Assembly (NCBI RefSeq): GCF_000317895.1 | Contig: NC_019567.1 | Span: 1,984,001-2,048,000, forward strand | Reading direction: 5' to 3' | Source of the DNA: Bdellovibrio bacteriovorus str. Tiberius | Lineage (GTDB): Bacteria; Bdellovibrionota; Bdellovibrionia; Bdellovibrionales; Bdellovibrionaceae | DNA length: 64,000 nt | Shown here: positions 62,372 to 64,000 of the stretch, piece by piece | How positions within the stretch are numbered: position 1 is the first letter of the stretch | Layout of the letters: the number at the start of each line of letters is the position of its first letter | Position numbers and translations under genes: made by a program | Notes under the pieces: generated by a model | Told to the model about the DNA's origin: nothing | Seen by the model: only the letters and a program-made list of their open reading frames with translations | The model's database searches: none

Positions 62372-62500
62372 GAAGCCCAGCCCCAAGGGCCTTACCTGCC
62401 TCTGCGGCTTCGGACAGTCCTCGCGGACGACCATTCCTTTGGAATGTGTCTGCTGCGGAACTCGCCGCATAGCCAGGTAAGGCCCTTGGGGCTGGGCTTC
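62372..62500. repeat. long inverted repeat (27-bp perfect arms) in acyl-CoA dehydrogenase leader
   Basis: The arms 62372-62398 and 62474-62500 are exact reverse complements over 27 bases. Pairing continues inward imperfectly: CTCTGCGGC with GCCGCATAG, CGGACA with TGTCTG, and CATTCC-TTT-GGAATG (62432-62446) almost at the axis; GTCC-TCGC-GGAC forms a side hairpin. The inner edge is 19 bases from the dehydrogenase ATG. It may be an RNA structure, a REP/MITE-like element, or a terminator/attenuator. Confidence 0.75.
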
Positions 62501-62508
62501 AGTTCTTG

Positions 62509-62550
62509 TTAAAACGTATTCAGAACCGTTTTAAAACAGTTTCTTAAAAC
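62509..62550. promoter_or_regulatory. three TTAAAAC repeats with GTTTTAAAAC palindrome
   Basis: TTAAAAC at 62509-62515, 62531-62537 and 62544-62550; the middle copy is part of the perfect palindrome GTTTTAAAAC (62528-62537). This is upstream of the dehydrogenase gene beyond the inverted repeat, where its promoter should be. Possible operator of a fatty-acid-responsive regulator; inference. Confidence 0.35.
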
Positions 62551-62636
62551 GGGGGTCACGGTAGCTTTTTTGACTGATTTATTCAAGACCTTGGAATGAC
62601 GAGAGCTTTTCTTTTAACAAGCTGTGTTAGACTGAA

Positions 62637-62684
62637 TTGCACTTTAAATGTGCAAGTGTTTTATCGCACTAGACATGAGTCTAG
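62637..62684. promoter_or_regulatory. two inverted repeats before the site-2 protease gene
   Basis: TTGCAC-N7-GTGCAA (62637-62655) and CTAGAC-ATGA-GTCTAG (62669-62684) lie 23-70 bases before the ATG at 62707, in the expected promoter/leader. The 62354-62706 gap contains these, the long inverted repeat and the TTAAAAC repeats; no gene seen. Confidence 0.4.
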
Positions 62685-62706
62685 GTGTGTTTTAGCGTGA
62701 GGTTGT

Positions 62707-63369
62707 ATGGATATGATGGAAATCGGCGCCAAGATTGGTGTCTACTTTATTCCTTTTCTTTTTGCACTTTGCTTCCACGAGTTTGCGCACGGTTGGGTGG
62801 CGCGTCTACGTGGGGATAACACTGCGGAGCAGATGGGTCGTTTGACTCTGAACCCGGTGGCGCACATGGATTTGGTCGGGACGTTGATTCTTCCGATTGC
62901 GGCCATTGCGTTTTCGTCGCCGATCTTTTTTGGTTGGGCGAAGCCGGTGCCGGTGAATTCCCGCAATCTTAAGAATCCGCGCGTGGATATGTTCTGGATC
63001 GCTTTGGCGGGGCCGCTTTCGAACATCCTGCTGGCGCTGGTGGGCGCTTTTGCGATCGCTATGGTGGCGAAATACTACTCCTTCGGCATGTATGCCAAGG
63101 GTGCGGTGACGATTCTTCAGACCTTTATTGTGACTAATATGTTCCTGGCTGTTTTCAATCTTTTGCCGATGCATCCGCTGGATGGTGGCAAGGTGTTGGC
63201 GCGCTTCCTGCCTGCCAGCTTGAATTATAAGCTTGAACAGAATGAACACATCACCAGCATGGTTTTGATGGTGCTTGTGTTGACGGGGATGTTGCGCTTC
63301 CTGGCTGAGCCGGTTTACTGGAGTTCTCAGCACCTGATCAATCTTGCGTTGAGTGGGGTGGGAGTTTAA
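62707..63369 (+). CDS. site-2-protease-like membrane metalloprotease (M50)
   Basis: This is 220 residues with ~6 hydrophobic segments. Zinc ligands are HEFAH (24-28) in the first helix and Asp159 in NLLPMHPLDGGKVL; LNPVAHMDLVGT and GWAKPVPVN are other family motifs. It belongs to the short SREBP-S2P-like group without a PDZ or CBS domain. Such proteases cut membrane segments of anti-sigma factors or other proteins; target unknown. GAGG lies before the ATG. scpA follows after 146 bases, a common neighbour. Confidence 0.92.
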   Translation: MDMMEIGAKIGVYFIPFLFALCFHEFAHGWVARLRGDNTAEQMGRLTLNPVAHMDLVGTLILPIAAIAFSSPIFFGWAKPVPVNSRNLKNPRVDMFWIALAGPLSNILLALVGAFAIAMVAKYYSFGMYAKGAVTILQTFIVTNMFLAVFNLLPMHPLDGGKVLARFLPASLNYKLEQNEHITSMVLMVLVLTGMLRFLAEPVYWSSQHLINLALSGVGV

Positions 63370-63515
63370 GGCTTTGCTGCGGCGCAAACACGTCGGGTGG
63401 GGGCCTTAAAGAGTTGTTGAATAATCCAAAGCCGCTTGATTCAATCTTCGGCGTTTGGACGGGGACTGCGAAGTGCGTTCCGGTTTTAGTGAAAGGGTAG
63501 AGGGGACCATCTTTC

Positions 63516-64000
63516 ATGAGTATTACAGTACAGTTGCCTAAATTCGAAGGACCTCTTGGACTTCTTCTTTACCTTATCCGTAAAGAGGAAATGGACATCA
63601 TGGATATCAAAGTCCATGAGATCACCAAACAATACCTTGAATATATCAAATTGATGAAAGAACTGGATCTGGAAGTTGCCGGAGAGTTCGTGGCCATGGC
63701 TGCGACTCTGATCCAGATCAAATCCCGCATGCTTTTGCCTCAGTACGACGAAAATGGCGAAGCTATCGAAGTTGAAGATCCGCGCAAAGAGCTGGTTCAG
63801 AAACTTCTTGAATACCAAAAGTACCAGGAAGCAGCGAAGCTTCTTTACGATCGCCCGTTGGTGGGTCGTGATGTGTGGTTGCGTGGAACCCGTGAAAAGC
63901 TGGATGAAAAAGAAGAGGAAATTGTTCTTGAGGACAACGCCCTGTTTTCTTTGATCGCCAGCTACCGTCGTATTTCCCGTGCCGTTAAAAAGAAAATTCA
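63516..64000 (+). CDS. scpA: segregation and condensation protein A, N-terminal part (runs off window)
   Basis: ATG 63516 begins an open frame to the window end (161 residues seen). TVQLPKFEGPLGLLLYLIRKEEMDI is close to the kleisin family start, followed by VHEITKQYLEYIK, MAATLIQIKSRMLLP and EDPRKELVQKLLEY, all typical of ScpA. It bridges the SMC dimer with ScpB in chromosome condensation. AGAGGGGAC lies 8-16 bases before the start. Confidence 0.93.
   Translation, partial: MSITVQLPKFEGPLGLLLYLIRKEEMDIMDIKVHEITKQYLEYIKLMKELDLEVAGEFVAMAATLIQIKSRMLLPQYDENGEAIEVEDPRKELVQKLLEYQKYQEAAKLLYDRPLVGRDVWLRGTREKLDEKEEEIVLEDNALFSLIASYRRISRAVKKKI

Noticed and set aside
62372..62500. the long inverted repeat as a plain terminator
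   Set aside because: It has a ~75-base interior, no T run on either strand and lies upstream of a gene, so terminator is not the first choice.
62372..62500. the inverted repeat as an IS element
   Set aside because: Only 129 bases, no transposase, and no clear target-site duplication beside the arms.
61217..62512. 431-residue frame antisense to acyl-CoA dehydrogenase
   Set aside because: Phe-, Cys- and Gln-rich shadow of a certain gene; it continues through the inverted repeat with no promoter or ribosome site.
1..64000. CRISPR array, rRNA, prophage or integrated plasmid
   Set aside because: No spaced direct repeats, no rRNA-like sequence, no integrase, capsid, terminase or conjugation genes seen.

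Overview
The window reads as an ordinary, gene-dense chromosomal segment of a Gram-negative bacterium. It is most consistent with Bdellovibrio or a close relative. The evidence is indirect: many outer-membrane, lipoprotein and secreted products, mid GC content, a deltaproteobacteria-like order tilS-ftsH-cdaA-cdaR-glmM-pdxJ-tsaE, and a cyclic-nucleotide-sensor/EAL fusion (58393-59595) whose architecture matches the characterised Bdellovibrio bacteriovorus protein Bd1971. I saw no rRNA or tRNA gene, CRISPR array, IS element or prophage.

Layout. 1-6.2 kb holds the end of an amino-acid permease, a small lipoprotein, a nucleoside deaminase, and a MarR regulator divergent from a TolC/HlyD/EmrB-type efflux operon. 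6.2-14.6 kb holds pgsA with a hidden small membrane ORF, a thioesterase-glpX-zinc-protein run, a large RCC1-repeat lipoprotein, several small proteins and an aldehyde dehydrogenase. 14.6-21.5 kb is the housekeeping run tilS-ftsH-cdaA-cdaR-glmM-pdxJ-tsaE, linking c-di-AMP synthesis to cell-wall precursor supply. 21.5-25.9 kb, on the minus strand, carries a secreted nuclease and a tightly coupled three-gene operon whose middle gene encodes a secreted protein-arginine deiminase (PAD) family enzyme; this is the most unusual locus here. 26.1-34.0 kb is a coupled run iscS-mnmA-mtaB-rnc-era-der plus an SNF-type transporter (tRNA sulfur modification and ribosome biogenesis).

34.0-41.6 kb has an outer-membrane protein, a periplasmic glutathione peroxidase, and a five-gene run (orphan Rossmann-like protein, purB, ldcA, a signal-less SxxK hydrolase, mpl) that looks devoted in part to recycling murein peptides. 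41.8-46.7 kb is mutS and glnD. 46.7-56.6 kb is a mosaic of small secreted proteins, an APP1-like phosphatase, sufE, a trypsin-like protease, a YebC regulator, a DUF455 protein, and a four-gene overlapping minus-strand operon (SDR, PTPS/QueD family, pseudouridine synthase, LpxR-like lipid A deacylase). 56.8-64 kb has a lipoprotein, the cNMP-EAL phosphodiesterase, a peptide-binding protein, an acyl-CoA dehydrogenase whose leader contains a long inverted repeat, a site-2 protease and the start of scpA.

Many starts were moved from the longest open frame on the basis of Shine-Dalgarno sequences, stop/start overlaps and signal peptides; this includes GTG and TTG starts. All family assignments come from reading motifs by eye, not from database searches.
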